From Eutypa lata (lineage: Eukaryota > Ascomycota > Sordariomycetes > Xylariales > Diatrypaceae), in contig JAKULF010000003.1 of assembly GCA_022661535.1 (NCBI GenBank), positions 3,968,001 through 4,032,000 of the forward strand: DNA of 64,000 bases, written 5' to 3'. Below the pieces are notes generated by a model. The model was not told where the DNA came from and ran no database searches. It saw only the letters and a list, made by a program, of their open reading frames with translations. Position numbers and translations under genes: made by a program. Position 1 is the stretch's first letter. Each line of letters opens with the position of its first letter. Positions 29,655 to 42,900 of this stretch are shown piece by piece.

Positions 29655-31816
29655 TTAGAGGTCCTCGTGATTGGCACGGTTGTAAGAGGGCCGGTCTTCG
29701 TTTCTCTCTCCTAGCCTAACGGCAGCAAGGCGCTTAGTAAGCGGTTCACTGGGTCTAGAGGAGGAAGAAGCAGTGTGTGATGGCAATGATGAAGACGAGG
29801 CAGCAGAAGATGCGGTACTATTTGCTTGAGCACCGTACTCGCTGCCGCCACCGCCACTTGAAGAACGAGGACGCTTGGGGGGTCTCTCACCAGTCGATTG
29901 TAAGATTGCCTCCAAAGTCTGCCAGCCAGGCGTAGAGAAGAGCTGGTACGTATCGGCGAGGTCGCGCGTCGTGGCTACACGACAAAGGAGGGCATCCTCT
30001 TCCTATATAACATTGTTAGCTCGGTTCCTTATATCTTATTTTGTTTTCACTATAGATCTTACCTTGGATAAAACGCCCATACCATGTGTGAAGTGTAGGA
30101 AATGGAAATCGGATAATGATCCGCTTTTATTACCGCCGCTTGTATCGAGGGCTTTCGCCACCGCTCTGAAATCTTGAGCTTCTCCTAGACCTTCGCGGTT
30201 TTCAATGGGAAAGTTAGGGGTGGTAAACATGGGCTTAGGATCAGCCGGGAAGCCATGTGTTAAAGTGACGAAGAGATATTCGACTGGGAATGATGGTTTG
30301 GCATTTTCTTGCACGTTAGCGCCGTATTCATTTATCTTCCTATAAAACACCTCCGGTATATATCGGGTACGACTTGTCGATCCGTCATCCTCTTCTTCCT
30401 CTCGCACAAGCATGACAGTAGGGTCGGCTGACGGTTCCATGAGGTCTGCTTTCACCATTTCAACAGCTTCGTTCGAAACCTGGTAGGATGATATGGCGAT
30501 TTGGCCTTCCTCGTCTCCCGAGATGATGCATGTCACGAAATTGGAGCCGAACCGTCCGGTGTCACTCCACTTTGTCGGCTTCGGATGTTGTGCCTGTAGT
30601 CGAGCGGCAAAACATACTTCCAAGGAAGATAGATAGTAGCTGTCTGCGTGTCTTTTGCAGATGACGGAACCATCACCCTTACCAGAATCTAGCAGGTCAG
30701 TGAAGATAACTCCGACTTGCTCCAAACCACACAGTTTTGCAACACCATTCACGGCCTCTTCATTCTCAAAGGTGTTTAGTGAGATGCCGTCCATTTCGTC
30801 TACTTGAGGTGGCTCATATATAGCCTCGACGATGGCCTTGACGCCAAGGGGTACCTCTGCGTACTCAGCGTAACGCCCATATAGGTAGCCTATCCTTTGG
30901 TTCCCAGATTTCCGCCAAGCGTTCAAAAACGAATTGACAATGTCGAAAGAAGCAAATTCGACATGGTCGACCATGCGGAAACTCTGGGGCTGTAAAGTGA
31001 TGGCACTGGGTTGACATTTGGTGCAGATTCCTTCGGGCCACTGAGGGTGACCTGAGGGGCAATCGCGTTTAACTCGAAAGTAGGGCTCGCTTAGCGGTGG
31101 GATGAAAGAGCTTCCTAGTTCGGGCTTGTTTGTAGCCGAGTTGATCTTTCTCAGGTGGGAATGGAAGGATAGATACTTGATCTTTTTCTCGGCGAGATAT
31201 TGGGGGTTGAAGGGGTCATATGGCATGCAATAATCACACATACCCTTAGGGCCATGTCTACACATGCGCCCTTTACCCCGAGGAATCTTTCCGTCCTGCT
31301 TGTCGAGTTTATCATCAAGAGGTGATTGTTTTACTACTTCCCAAGGGTTCTTGATCACTTGCGTAGATGATGTCACTGAAGGGGGGTCGGTAGGATAATC
31401 CTCTGTAGGTAGAATGGGTTTCCCGTTGAGTCGGTTTGCGGTCGAAGATAGAGACTGGGAAGAAGCGCCATTCTCATGGCCATTTGTGGTGCTATCTAGA
31501 TGCTGGTAGCTGATGAAGATGAGATCCCCATGATTCAAGCCTATCTGACCCAACTTGTACTGTGCTATATCGACGAGTCGTTTCGACTCTGTACCTTGCG
31601 GATTAGGTGACATAGAAAGGGTGTTCGGATCGATGGTTGACGGGAGGTGTTCTATAAGCTACAAGCAATATGTATGTTAGTCCTCAGCGCTCATATATAT
31701 AAAAGGAGCAGAAGAGAGAAGTATTGCCATACCTGACGGCCGAGTTCCGAGAAGGTGTCCGTCTTCTCAACCGTGACCCGGATCATGCCATCCGGGCCGC
31801 GAAGTCGCAATAACAT
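29655..31816 (-). CDS. NPL4: Npl4, Cdc48/p97 ubiquitin cofactor
   Basis: Exons (minus strand) 31816-31733, 31658-30063 and 30002-29655 give 675 residues. With Ufd1, Npl4 brings polyubiquitinated proteins to the Cdc48 unfoldase, in ER-associated degradation and chromatin extraction. The N-terminus ([20 protein letters not shown]) is the ubiquitin-like domain. Zinc-binding blocks follow: [17 protein letters not shown] and [19 protein letters not shown]. Next come the MPN-like domain ([54 protein letters not shown]) and the C-terminal CTD. The tail is Ser/Gly-rich and ends in a basic segment. Introns are short GT-AG and phase 0. Human NPL4 has an NZF finger at the C-terminus; I see none here, as in yeast. 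Confidence 0.95.
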
Positions 31817-33403
31817 GGTGAAGTATGAGTGATAGCCTAGGTAGCTACTAATTGTTCACGTAGGTAGTTGCCGTCTGTATCGTCGTACTTGCCCTTGCCG
31901 TCAGTGGAGGGGGAGGATGTATTTGGGGTGTTCAGTCGAGGCGATCTGGAGTGGGAAATAAAAACCGGTCGCCACTTTTCTTGATGGGATATATTAAATA
32001 GCTATAACTAGATGAAAGGATATAGGTCCTCTTTATTCCGAAGAGCTCTGAAGTGGCGGAGAAAGGACAGGAATAGTGTCGACTTGAATGGATGACAGTG
32101 TTGAACTGGATAAGGTGGGATGGTGAACTGGCTGGCTGATTGATTGATTGCCAGGCACTGACGGCTGATGACGCGCCATGTTGCTGCTGCCAATTAGTCT
32201 ATCAATTATCCATGTGTGAAGTAACTACGTACAGTAGTAAGCAAGGTAAGCTAACCTGGATAGTACTAGTTCACCTGAGGTTGTTTTAGTGATGAGTGGT
32301 CTGGTGGTGCAAGACATACATGCATGTACACAAGGTGGCCCAAGCTCCATAATGTCCTACCAATTTACCAAATGCAGTTAAAGAACTGGGTCCTTACGTC
32401 AAGTGCTGGAGAGGTACCCACATACTTTGTATGTACACTCCAATAGCAACTCAGCATTAGTTCAAGTCAGTAATCAACAGTCAATAAAGCTACCTCAGTA
32501 GGGGGTTGTCTGACAATCTGATAGAATAAGCCTACCCAACATCCATATCTAAGGATCAATTTATGTATGTCTTGTAACGACTGGCTACAGGTATGCTCTT
32601 AGGAGTACCTATGAGTACCCTTAGCAAGCTGAGCGAAAGCCCGTATTTGGAGGTTAACAGAGCTCTTTGGACTAGGTAGGAGTCATTCAGGATAAGTGTG
32701 TCAATAACGTAAATAAGCATCTATTTGTTCCAACTACAATAGATAGGTCTGTTATACTATCAATAAGATCACCGAACTACATTACCTAGGCACATACGCC
32801 ACAGGTTGTTTCCGTACGACAGGTTTTTATTGCAAAACTCTTTGAAACCATGCAACTCCAGCAAGAAAACACATGCCTTTACAGCCACCCCTGACGTCCT
32901 ACCCTTGGGTTCAGGTAATAAATAGCTGTAGAAGAGCCCGTGCTGATGAGGTCCCCAGACCTCAAACCTAACCAGCTTTCTCACCCTGTGCTGTTAGCCC
33001 ATTTGAGAAGCTTCACGTGCTCATCCAAAAACCAATTTACCTCCCCGGGCAGGATACTGCCGTTAAAATGACTTAAATACTTTACACAGGACCAGCATCA
33101 AACTATGCTGAGCGCCCATTTGGCTGAATTAATGAGAGACTCAAGCTGCCTGGCTGTCCTTAGGGGAACCGTTAGCTTCAGATGGTATGTGTGCCCATCG
33201 CAAAGATAGCTCCCATACCCCTGAACGCCCTTTAGGGTCATCATATCCTCCTAGGCCGAAAATTGAACCACTAAAATCAACATTCATAATAGATTTCCTA
33301 AGCAGCAGACCCAACCTTAGTGGGTGCAGCGAGGGTCGCCGGTTTGGCCTATATGTATCTTAGTATAAATCGTAGAAAAGGTTAGCTTATTGGACGGGGG
33401 TCT
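31817..33403. other. NPL4 promoter and long intergenic region
   Basis: About 1.6 kb without a supported gene. The left part is NPL4 upstream DNA with TACC words. The part from about 32770 to 33310 has a less repetitive, more codon-like look on the minus strand (see the 48-codon frame at 33141-33287) but is broken by stops. Confidence 0.45.
33141..33287 (-). pseudogene. Possible decayed coding fragment
   Basis: A 48-codon minus-strand frame begins ATG at 33287 (MNVDFSGSIFGLGGYDDPKG) and ends at a TGA at 33143. Downstream to about 32770 the same frame stays open for long stretches broken by single stops, for example through GSILPGEVNWFLDEHVKLL. This pattern and the composition differ from the surrounding repeat-like intergenic DNA and suggest a relic of a gene or transposon. 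I do not recognise the family. Chance is a real alternative. Confidence 0.25.
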
Positions 33404-35695
33404 TCATACATCATCAGCAGCAGGCTTGTCCTCGGTCTCCGAGTCGCCTGTCGACGCCGCTTTGGCAGGCTCCTCCTTGGTAACCTGCTCCGGAGCAGCC
33501 ACTTTCTCAGCATTCTTGGGAGATTCCGACGTAGTCCCGGTGGCTGTCTCCTTGACACCGTTTGTGGCTTCCTTGTCCTTTTTAGAAGCCTCTCCAGAGG
33601 TACCATTGACACCGTTTGTCGCAGTCGAGGTAGGTGCAGGAGCTCCTTCAGTAGCGAGAATCTTGTTCCATTTATCGAGGAGCGTCTGCGATCGTGGCTT
33701 GAACTTCAACTCATCCTCCTTCGGAATTGTCTCCAGTTTAAGAATCGCCTTCAGAACCTTGTTGATCTTGGTGGCTCGGATGATGCTGACCTCGAGGTCT
33801 GGGAAAGTCTCGAGCTTAGCAAGGAAATCCGACATGGGATTCATCTCCTCCTCCTTAGGCTCTTGATCACGAATGAGGAGGCCCTTTTGAAGTCTGTGCC
33901 GTAAGAAGAGGATTTCTTTCTGTGACTTGGATTAGTATACGAGCCCTGCATATCATATTGTACAATAATAAACGTACCTCTTTTCGCATATGTCTCTCCT
34001 CTGGGGTCAACTCAGGCTCCTTGTAGGCCGCAGCAACAGCCTCCGCCTCAGCTTTAATCGCATCGGCGTCCTTGGCATCTTTGGCATCTTTGGCATCCTT
34101 CGCATTCTTACTCTGCTTGCTCTTAGACTTCGATGCCTTTGAGGTTGATTCCTTTGTTGGGTTTGGAGACTGGGTCCCGTTGGCCGTCTTGGGAGTCGAA
34201 TTGCTCGTCAACTTAATCTTGGGCTTCTTGACAGAATCTGACCGTTGCGGGGTCTGTAGTTGGCAGTTAGAAATCAGCGAGAGTTTAAGGACATCGAAGA
34301 AGATCACTCACACTTTGGTCTTCCTCCGCCTTGCGCTTCTTGGACTTCTTCTTTTTCTCAGAGCCCTCCGCAGCATTGGCCTCTTCATCTTCTGCCTCTC
34401 CCATTTCAACATCGCCATCCTCATCAGCAACCGGTTCCACGACCTTCTTCTTGGGCGTACGAGCTTTGGCAGCCTTGGCCTCAATGTTTGCCAGTCGTTG
34501 CTCCTCGAACTCTCGGAGAACATTCTTGTAGTAATCGAGATCGTTGTGTTCAGCAGCAAGTAGATGGGCAGCTTGGAGATCCTTGCGCATCTTGGGTGTA
34601 ATCAGATCCGCAACCGTGCTTGGATCGAGATCGCTCAAGTCGGTATTGACCGTCCATCCACTATCTCGCAATTAGCACTTTACAACCACCAATTTTCTAG
34701 AGGCAACGATAGTGTAAACTTACAATTCGTTTGTGTGAAGGTACATGACAGGGTATGTACGATCGGCAGCTCTCTTGCCACCGTCAGCAAAGTCCTCACG
34801 ATAGGTTCCGTCGGGGCGAGCGGCTGTCACGGGTCGTGTGCTGAGCATATTTTGTGGCAACATATCCTCTTCGCAGATGATGACAGGCCAAAGAGGGAAG
34901 CCCTTGAGCTTGGCAAAAAAATGCTGGCCGGGCTTTGCATCGAGATGAATAATCTTGGCCTTGGAGGCCTTCTTGTTCAGTTTTTTGCCACCCTTCAGGT
35001 GCTCCGGAATTGTAGAAGACTTGCGACGCGCTTTGGACTTGTCTCCAGCATTGTCAGCATCTGCTGGAGCCACTGCAGACTCAGCTGCACCAGCAGATTC
35101 ATTGGCAGGTTTTTCTGATCCAGCCTTTGTTTCTGTGACGGCTTCGGCGACGTCCTCAGCTGGCTTGTCTCCCTTCATCTCGATGTCGGTTTCAGTGGGG
35201 TTTTCCTTGTCTCCAGGAGCTGTGGTAGAGGCAGCAGAAGTCGGAGGCTCTAGAAAGGCCAATTGGTTAGTGAGATTTGCGCGGAGTAGTAGGAATAAAC
35301 AAAGTAGCTTGATATGGTGATGAAGACTTTGATGATATTTTGTTAAGATAATGGCGTAGGCGGAAGGAAGGAGATGAAGTGAGTCGGTTGAAATCTACGC
35401 GACTTGATATGGGGACGTGCGAGGGAAGGTTAGGCTAGTTCCACGTTGACACGCGGTATCTATAGCGACAACACGTACCTTCTGCTAGCTTATCATCCTC
35501 CGCGTTTTTGACTTCCTCGTCTTTCTTCTCAGTTTCCACGGCAGGCGCAGATTCTGACTTAGCTGTTTTCGCGTCTGTAGTTGGCGCGCCTGACTCTGTT
35601 GCAGTTGCCTCAGCTGCAGGTGCAGGTGCAGGTGCAGGAGCAGCCTCGGAAGGTTGCGCGACCTCAGGAGCTTGCGCCGGGGTCTCGTCAGCCAT
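33404..35695 (-). CDS. PWWP-domain chromatin protein with TND/IBD-like helical domain
   Basis: Exons (minus strand) 35695-35479, 35249-34724, 34660-34312, 34253-33978 and 33919-33404 give 627 residues. Residues 1 to about 170 are low-complexity (Ala/Pro/Glu/Thr). A PWWP domain follows around residues 172-255, with AKLKGFPLWPVIICEEDML carrying the P-L-W-P core, then YPVMYLHTNEFGWTVNTDL. PWWP domains bind methylated histone tails (often H3K36me) and DNA. After Lys-rich linkers, residues about 455-540 (LRHRLQKGLL, MSDFLAKLETFPDLEVSII, TKINKVLKAILKL, LLDKWNKIL) resemble the TFIIS N-terminal/LEDGF-IBD helical bundle used for partner binding. A Pdp3-like role in a NuA3/Mst2-type acetyltransferase complex is an inference. 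The acceptor at 34661 is fixed by the frame needed for FGWTVNTD. One ACGCGT lies at 35847-35852, about 150 bp upstream. Confidence 0.8.
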
Positions 35696-36886
35696 GTTGC
35701 TGAGCAAGGCTTGTGATACTAGATTATCTATTTGTAGATTGTTGGAAGATGATGTAGAGAAAGAAGCTGTTGAGATGGTTAGTGTTCTAGAATGTCGCGA
35801 TGGTGTGGATGTGGAGTTGGGGGAGTGCAGGGTGGAAACGAACAAAACGCGTCAGAGGCAAAAAAAAAGTTATTGACTCGGAAGGACGTCGGCAGTAAAG
35901 TCAACTCAAAACCCGATGTTCACGATAGAGTGGGTTGTGCAATTGATCCGTTAAGTGCGATTAGTGTGGTTGGTAGGGATCTCTTGATACAAGGGGGTTT
36001 AAAAAGAAAAAGAAAAAGTGAGGACGGAGTGTGAGTGAGATGGAAAAAGAAAAGAAAAAAGGTTCCAAGAGATCAATCAAGAAGAGTTGATTGATTTGAT
36101 GGGGGTTGAAAAAGGGAAGAGATGCCTGTGCACATACGAGATGAGTTGATTTGACGTAGGCTTGTATGTAATGGAACATGTAAAGGTCATGTGACTTAAG
36201 TTTATCGAGATGAGGAAGAGAGAGAGAGACGGAGAGAGGCGTCAGGCGTTTTCCCTTTTGATACGGGAGTTGGAGAGGTTGTTTCTGTTGCGGGTCTTAC
36301 TACTATTGAACTATTATGTATGTGACTTTGAGGCGTGTGAGGTAACGCCAACACACTCCCTCCTCCTCTCGCCCACCGCACCGCCAGCTTGCTGGTACAC
36401 ACACACCTCCTCCCTCTCTCCATCCACCCATTGGCATCTACATTCATCAAAATCACCTTTGTTATCATCACCAACATCCATCTTCCAACTGTTATTTCAT
36501 ATTATATAGATCTCTGATGAGATATCCTAAGATCTGAGATCAAACGCGAGTCTGTAGGTAGGTAGGTAGGTAGGAGAGAGACCCTCACCTCCCCTCCAGA
36601 GTTTGCCGCCATCTCACTGCCAGCCAACCCTGCCCTCTAAGCCGATTCGCACAACCCCAAACCCACACAACTTCAGCCTTGACTGGCAAAATTCTCGCAA
36701 CACGTATGATAGCCTCTCGAAGTCGAAAGAAAGAAAGATTAGACATAAATTGACTAGCCGGTGGGTGTCCACCTGGCGATATGCATTACCCCGACTCGCC
36801 CCTGCTGTATGTTACAGTGAGTTTCTTGTACAATAAACAGAATATGCCCCCACCTGCACGATTGAGGGATGCCCATGGCGATCCTT
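35696..36886. other. PWWP-gene promoter and BRR2 3' flank
   Basis: About 1.2 kb with no supported gene. It has purine-rich patches (35990-36060), a CT-rich patch (36357-36430) and a GGTA run at 36555-36574. Short frames here have low-complexity composition. Confidence 0.5.
36555..36574. repeat. (GGTA)5 run
   Basis: Five GGTA units; one of the purest of the many TACC/GGTA runs scattered through intergenic DNA of the window. Confidence 0.85.
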
Positions 36887-36891
36887 TCATT

Positions 36892-36922
<31 letters not shown>

Positions 36923-39900
36923 CACATCCATGCCTTCTGCAGCAGTGATGGAGAAGGAAGGCTCTTGGTCCACACCCACATAGCTGTCACTCATTAAGAA
37001 CAGCTTCAGGTCGTGCTTCCCGGGTGTCGGTACTGTATACTCGAGACGCGTCTGGAGTTGCTGGGTAGGAATCGTGACTCTCTTGATTGCAAGAAGTGTC
37101 TTTGTGTTCTCCTCTCCCACTACTAACCACCAATTCTCTATCTTTTTGACCGGATAGAAGGGAGCATGGACGGTCGTGTCTACCACCTCATCCTCTTCAA
37201 TCTCACGTTCAATTCGCACATTCAAGTACGCGGGCTCTCCAGCACGGATGCTATCTTCTTCGAGGATGTCGAATTCAAGAGTGATATCGGGGTACTTGTT
37301 ATTCGTAAACGCTGCTGCTTGTGCTAGTTGGCTCTGCGTTAGGCTCAATCGCTTCACTAGAGTGGCATAGTTGGGGTTTTCTTCAGGGTTCATTGCTTCC
37401 ATGAAGCCAAATATGTCGGTGATACTAGAGCATAACATATTAGTAGACTGTTTTTTGTGGTAAGTTGATAGTACATACTCGAATTCATTTGCCACCTTGA
37501 CCACCTCGGGCGTAAAGTGAGGAATCTGCTTCAGAGGGCTGTCTCGGTCCCACATGGCCTGAACCACCATTTGTGACATCTCCATAGCATTCATAGCATT
37601 AAGGTGTCCATCGGAGGACAGAACATCGACTGTCGCACTCAGGAGGCTCAGTACCTTAGATACAATAGCTTCCTGATCTTTGGCAAGATCAATAGGCAAT
37701 TGCATCCTCGAGAAGTGCGCCTGTAGTAGTACGAATGCCTTGAAATGTGGCGAATCGTATGCAGCGTCAGACATCTTGACCGGCACTCGGTCGTAAATGC
37801 GGCGAAGTAAGTTGTCCTCGTGACGCCGGATCTGGATCGACTCGAATTCTGTCGCCGAGGTCACAATCTCAAGTATACCCTTGAGCTTGGTGCGTGACGT
37901 CAAGGATAATAGGAAAGTCTGCATTGTGATGTAGGAAATGTTGTAATAAGCCGCAATCATTGCCGCGTTCTGGGGGGCGACAGATCCATCATCTTCGTCA
38001 AAGTCGATGATCTTTGATTCAGTGAGCTCCTTCAAAGTAGTTTCCACAAGGTCTGAGAGATAGGCACTAAGAGCGTCCTGTGTCAAGCTTGGTAAGCTGT
38101 AGTAACTCGGGTTTGCTAATAACCGTCGATAGAAGTACGTAAATGTCGTCCAGTTGATCGCATCCTCGGCAGATTCGATCATCTTCGTACTGATCTCGGT
38201 GACGAAGGCATCATGTACGAAGTTGTGAAGGTGCGACTCGACCGGCAGTGCTTCGACAAGGAATTTTTTGAAGTATTCTCTCTTCACGGCAGGAACCATG
38301 AGTACTCCTCGTGCCTTTCGCTCGTCCTTAGCAGATTGTAGGGCTTTTCCAAACATTTGGAGTACCTCGCTAAGCGGATAGTCAACATAGCGATGCTCAC
38401 GGCCCTCAAAATACTGAGTACCCATCACAACAACTAAATGTGCAGTGCAATCCAGTTCCCAACAGACATCCCGAGACGCTACGAGGACTTGAATCGCGCC
38501 TTGATTGTAGAGATGGAGGACAATGCGTTTGTCACTCTGGCTCAGAGCCTCGTGATAATACCCAACGCCGTGAGAGAGAGCTTCGGCTAGGGCCTCCTCA
38601 TGAACTCTTTCCAGTAGTGGACGAAGTTGTTCAACGTCAACATGAAGGAATCGGTCTTCATCACCATCCGCTAAGCAAGCTGCAAGTATGTCCCGTGCAG
38701 TAGCTCTCGTCTGCTTCCTGCTGGGGACGAATACAAGAGCAGGTTGGTCAGAAGAGGTCTCAGTAATAGCGAGATATGCCGGCTTAGCCATCGCAAGCAT
38801 CATAGAGGGAAAGTGTGGGATTGAGAAAGGCTGTATTCGGAGATCCAACGGTACAGGGCGCACGTGAGGACTGAAATTGTAAGTATCTTTCTTTTTAGCA
38901 TCAATCCACCCCGCAATATCCGACGCGTTAGCTAGAGAAACGCTCAAACCGACGATCCGCATCGAAAGCTCTGCCGTGGTGCGAATATAATGCATACGAG
39001 ATACGATAATCTCGTAAATATACCCCTGCTGGCCACCAAGGAGGTGAAGCTCATCCGCAATAAACAGCTCAACGGTGAGTATGTTCTTACGCCGTTGCCA
39101 TTGCCGAGAAAGCACATCCCATTGCGTCGGTGTGGCTAGGATGAGGTCTCCTTTCTCGAGCAGCTTTAAGTCAGTAGCGGTCTCACCAGTCAGTTTGACA
39201 ATTTCCTTGCCACCACGCAAATGGCTGAGACGCTTCTGCCAGTCTTGGTAGCGGATATCAACTAATTCTTGGAAGGGAGCGATATAGACAGCACGGCCAA
39301 TCTCTGGTTTGGACCAGTGCCGCAGCAAAGCGAATTCGGCGCATACCGTCTTTCCGCTACCGGTGGGAGCACCAATGAAGACGTTATCATCTGTTGTGTA
39401 CAGTGAGTTGAAGGTCTGTGTTTGAATTTTGTTGAAGTAGGTCCATCCTTCGTACAGGTTGGAATAGTCCTTTGCCTTCAAAGCGGCAACGGCCAAAGGC
39501 TGTAAATCGAGCAGCTGGGTATGGGGAGGGAATTTCTCCGGGAGGATGAGCTTTTGGAAGGATATGGGTAACCTCGTCTCCGAGTGCATCCAGCGGTCTG
39601 AGACAACGGAAATGAAATAGTTAGGTGGCATGGGATCTGTAATTGGCACCGTAAAGTCGACGACGTGTTCGTTGGATTCTGAAATAGCATAGTCCTTACG
39701 CAAAAGGAACTGGTCATAGAATAGGATGTCCTCACCGTCGCAATCTTCAACCATAATCCAGAAACTCTCAGCAGATCCATGCACCTCATCGTCCCACTGG
39801 AAGTTAGGTGTGATAGTGAGTTCAACACGAAGCATAGACCGAGTCATAGGTTGCGCTTGGGCTTGAACTTCGACCCGCGGGAATTTGGTAACTAGTTCGC

Positions 39901-42900
39901 AAACCGTCCGGCCGGCTTTGGGAAGCCCTAGCAACTCACCCATACGTGGAGGATCCAAGTCAAAGTAGCTGCTCCAAGGAACATCGATTCGCTCAGCCTT
40001 AGCCACTATGTCGCGGGAACACCGAGGGAATTGCCGCAATGGAGTCATTGTCGGCCACATTCTTTTCTCCGCCATTTTGCACAGGTCTAAGGCTGTCTTG
40101 CAAACACTGGCCCACCCTTTCTGAAGGGTGATCTCAAAGATTGCCCGGAGAATACGGCCAGCAGACTGCGTAACATAGACCATATCAGCCATAAGAGCCA
40201 GGCCATCAAGCTTGAGACGAGAAATATAGGCCTGTAAAAGAACGTTGATCTTGGCATGCGGCTCTTCGATGCTTTCTTTGACTGGGATTGGGACTCTACC
40301 CAAGAGTTTTGCTAGTTCTAGCTTCTCATCTTGTCTGACTGGAATGTACTTGAACTCGGCACTCAGTGCGAAAACCCGGAAGAGTTCAATGGTCGTAATC
40401 GAGGGCTGGATCAGCTTGTTGTAAGTATCCATTGACCCGTGTGTGATATAGTAGTGAGAAGATATCCGTCCAAGCTCCGTTGCCTTGACCTTACCAGTTT
40501 TCTCGTCATACGTAATGAGATTCGATTTTTTGAGCACCATTGCCGCAGAGTGTACGAGATCGACTCGTTTCTGTTCAAGGGCTTCGTCGTCTTCGTAGTC
40601 GGCGCCGACGCTATAAAGTCCAGGTGAACGGAGCATCCGAACGAAGAGATAGGTGTATCCTAGCCATTCCACTCCTTCATCTCGACTACGAACGTTGCCA
40701 AGGACAATCTCCGCATTCAGATTGTCTACTAGCTTACTAGCAAATTGACTTTCGATCGGCAGCTGTTGATTAAGTAATGAGAGGTAGTACTGCATCTCAT
40801 TTTGGGAGGTAATGATAATGCCTTCGCCGTAGGTATCGTACTGAGGTCGTCCGGCACGGCCTAACATTTGGAGGACATCTTGAGGACTTAGTTCAACCCA
40901 GCTACCCTTTTCAGGTGAGTATACTTGTGTCCCTTTGATGACGACTGTGTGCGCTGGCAAGTTGACACCCCAGGCTAGAGTAGCTGTGCAGACCAGGACT
41001 TGGATGAGGCCATTGGCAAAAAGATCTTCTACATCTGCTCGATCAATCCGACTCATGCCAGCATGATGGATACCAAATCCATATGGCAGGATATCCTTAA
41101 GTTCAGTATCAGTTGCCTGACTTGCGGCTTCGTTCAGAGCCTCCCGAGAACCAGAATCATGCTTCAGAATTTGATTGATGGTCTCCATCTCAAGAGCCTT
41201 ATCTCGAATGTATCTTGCCGTCTTTGCTGTCTCCTTGCGAGAATGCACGAAAATAAGCATCTGATTGCGATTACTTCCAACATGCTCGATGACCTTATTA
41301 TAGGTTATATCATTCATTGTCTTCAGTTGCTTGATGGCCTTCTTGTCGGTAACACCTATGAACTCTTGTCTAAGGGGGCAGGGACGGAAGGATCCGTCGA
41401 AGTGGAAAAGGCCCTTTTGAGGGTCGACACGCAGGAAGCTAGCTACATCTCTGTAATTGGGTAGTGTAGCTGATAGTCCGATGAGCCGTACCGGGTCACC
41501 ACTCTGCTCCGTCTTGCGAATGGTCCTACTCACGATACTTTCGATGACCGGCCCACGGTCATCGTGTAGTAGATGGATCTCGTCGATGATAACTAGGCGC
41601 ACCAAGTTCGTGTAGGACAGGTCTGTGGCTTTTCTTGTAATGACATCCCATTTCTCTGGCGTTGTGACGATGATCTGAGTCTCTGTGATTTGTTGTTTGG
41701 TAAGCTGACGGTCACCAGTTAACTCAGAGACGGTAATGCCATAAGGTTTCAGTCTTGCTCCAAAGTTTCCGACCTGTTCTTGTACCAAGGCTTTCAGGGG
41801 AGCAATGTATACGATCTTGAAAGCATCCAAGTCAATATCCCCTGTTTGCGAATTCCGGTGCTTCCCAAGCTCACGCAATATAGTCAACATAGCCACGTTG
41901 GTCTTTCCACTGCCCGTTGGCGCACAGATAAGCATGTTGCCATCATCTTCAAATGCTGTTGGGTAACATTTCGACTGGATCTTGTTTAGAGACTTTGCTG
42001 AGCTGAAAGGCACTCGCGCCCATTCAGGCATATCCGTAATTGGGATGTTGAGGTCACCTGGCTCGTTACGTTTCTTGGGGGGTGGAACATGAATTTCTTC
42101 ATATCCCTTGAACGTTCGTTTAGTCGAGCCTTCGGGTAGCCGTACTTTTGGATTGGTCATAAGATGATTGCCTTGGTCGAAGATAAGATTATCGAGATTG
42201 ATCAATTTCCGGGGTTGGAGACCGCCAACGAGTTGGCCCTCTTTTTGCTCTGCTTTCGGGGCCTGGGTGAATGAGTCTGGCACATCGATGTCCATCTTGA
42301 TCTCCAACTTCTTCGTTCCATCGCGCGACTTCTTTCCACGGAGCTCATCGAGGATCCACCTAACTCCTTCAGATGTCATCTCGCGCTCAATGACACCTCT
42401 ATCCTCATCATTATCTGCTCTTGCGAGGCGTGTAAGCCAGACGACCTTTTCTCGGTTCTCGATAAGTTTTTGAACAACTTCATGATGTTCGTAGTCGAAG
42501 AGTTCCATCAAATCGTTCTCGATATCCCGGAGTTGCTTCTCATCACCACCCTCTTCGTCAGGCTCCCCGGAAAGTATGTGTAGCGCCTGCGCTGTTTTAT
42601 CATGCTGCGTATGCGCATCAGGATATAGCTTTCCTATCTCTCTTTGGAGCCAATATGCATCGATTTCGCGGGCAGGGATGTAGTTGTTTCCTTTCGACTC
42701 TCCTTTTCGCTTATCCGGTACACCACCGTCAATTACCATCTCATCTCCATCAGGCGGCGCGGCTTCTTCAGTTCGATCTTCAGCAGCACCACCAGCAGTG
42801 GCGCGTTCGGAGAGGCCGACGAGATCTCCCTCATCGTTCTCAGGTTCAGCCTCATCATCTGAAGACTCGTCACGAACTTCATCTACAATACGCTCTTCGT

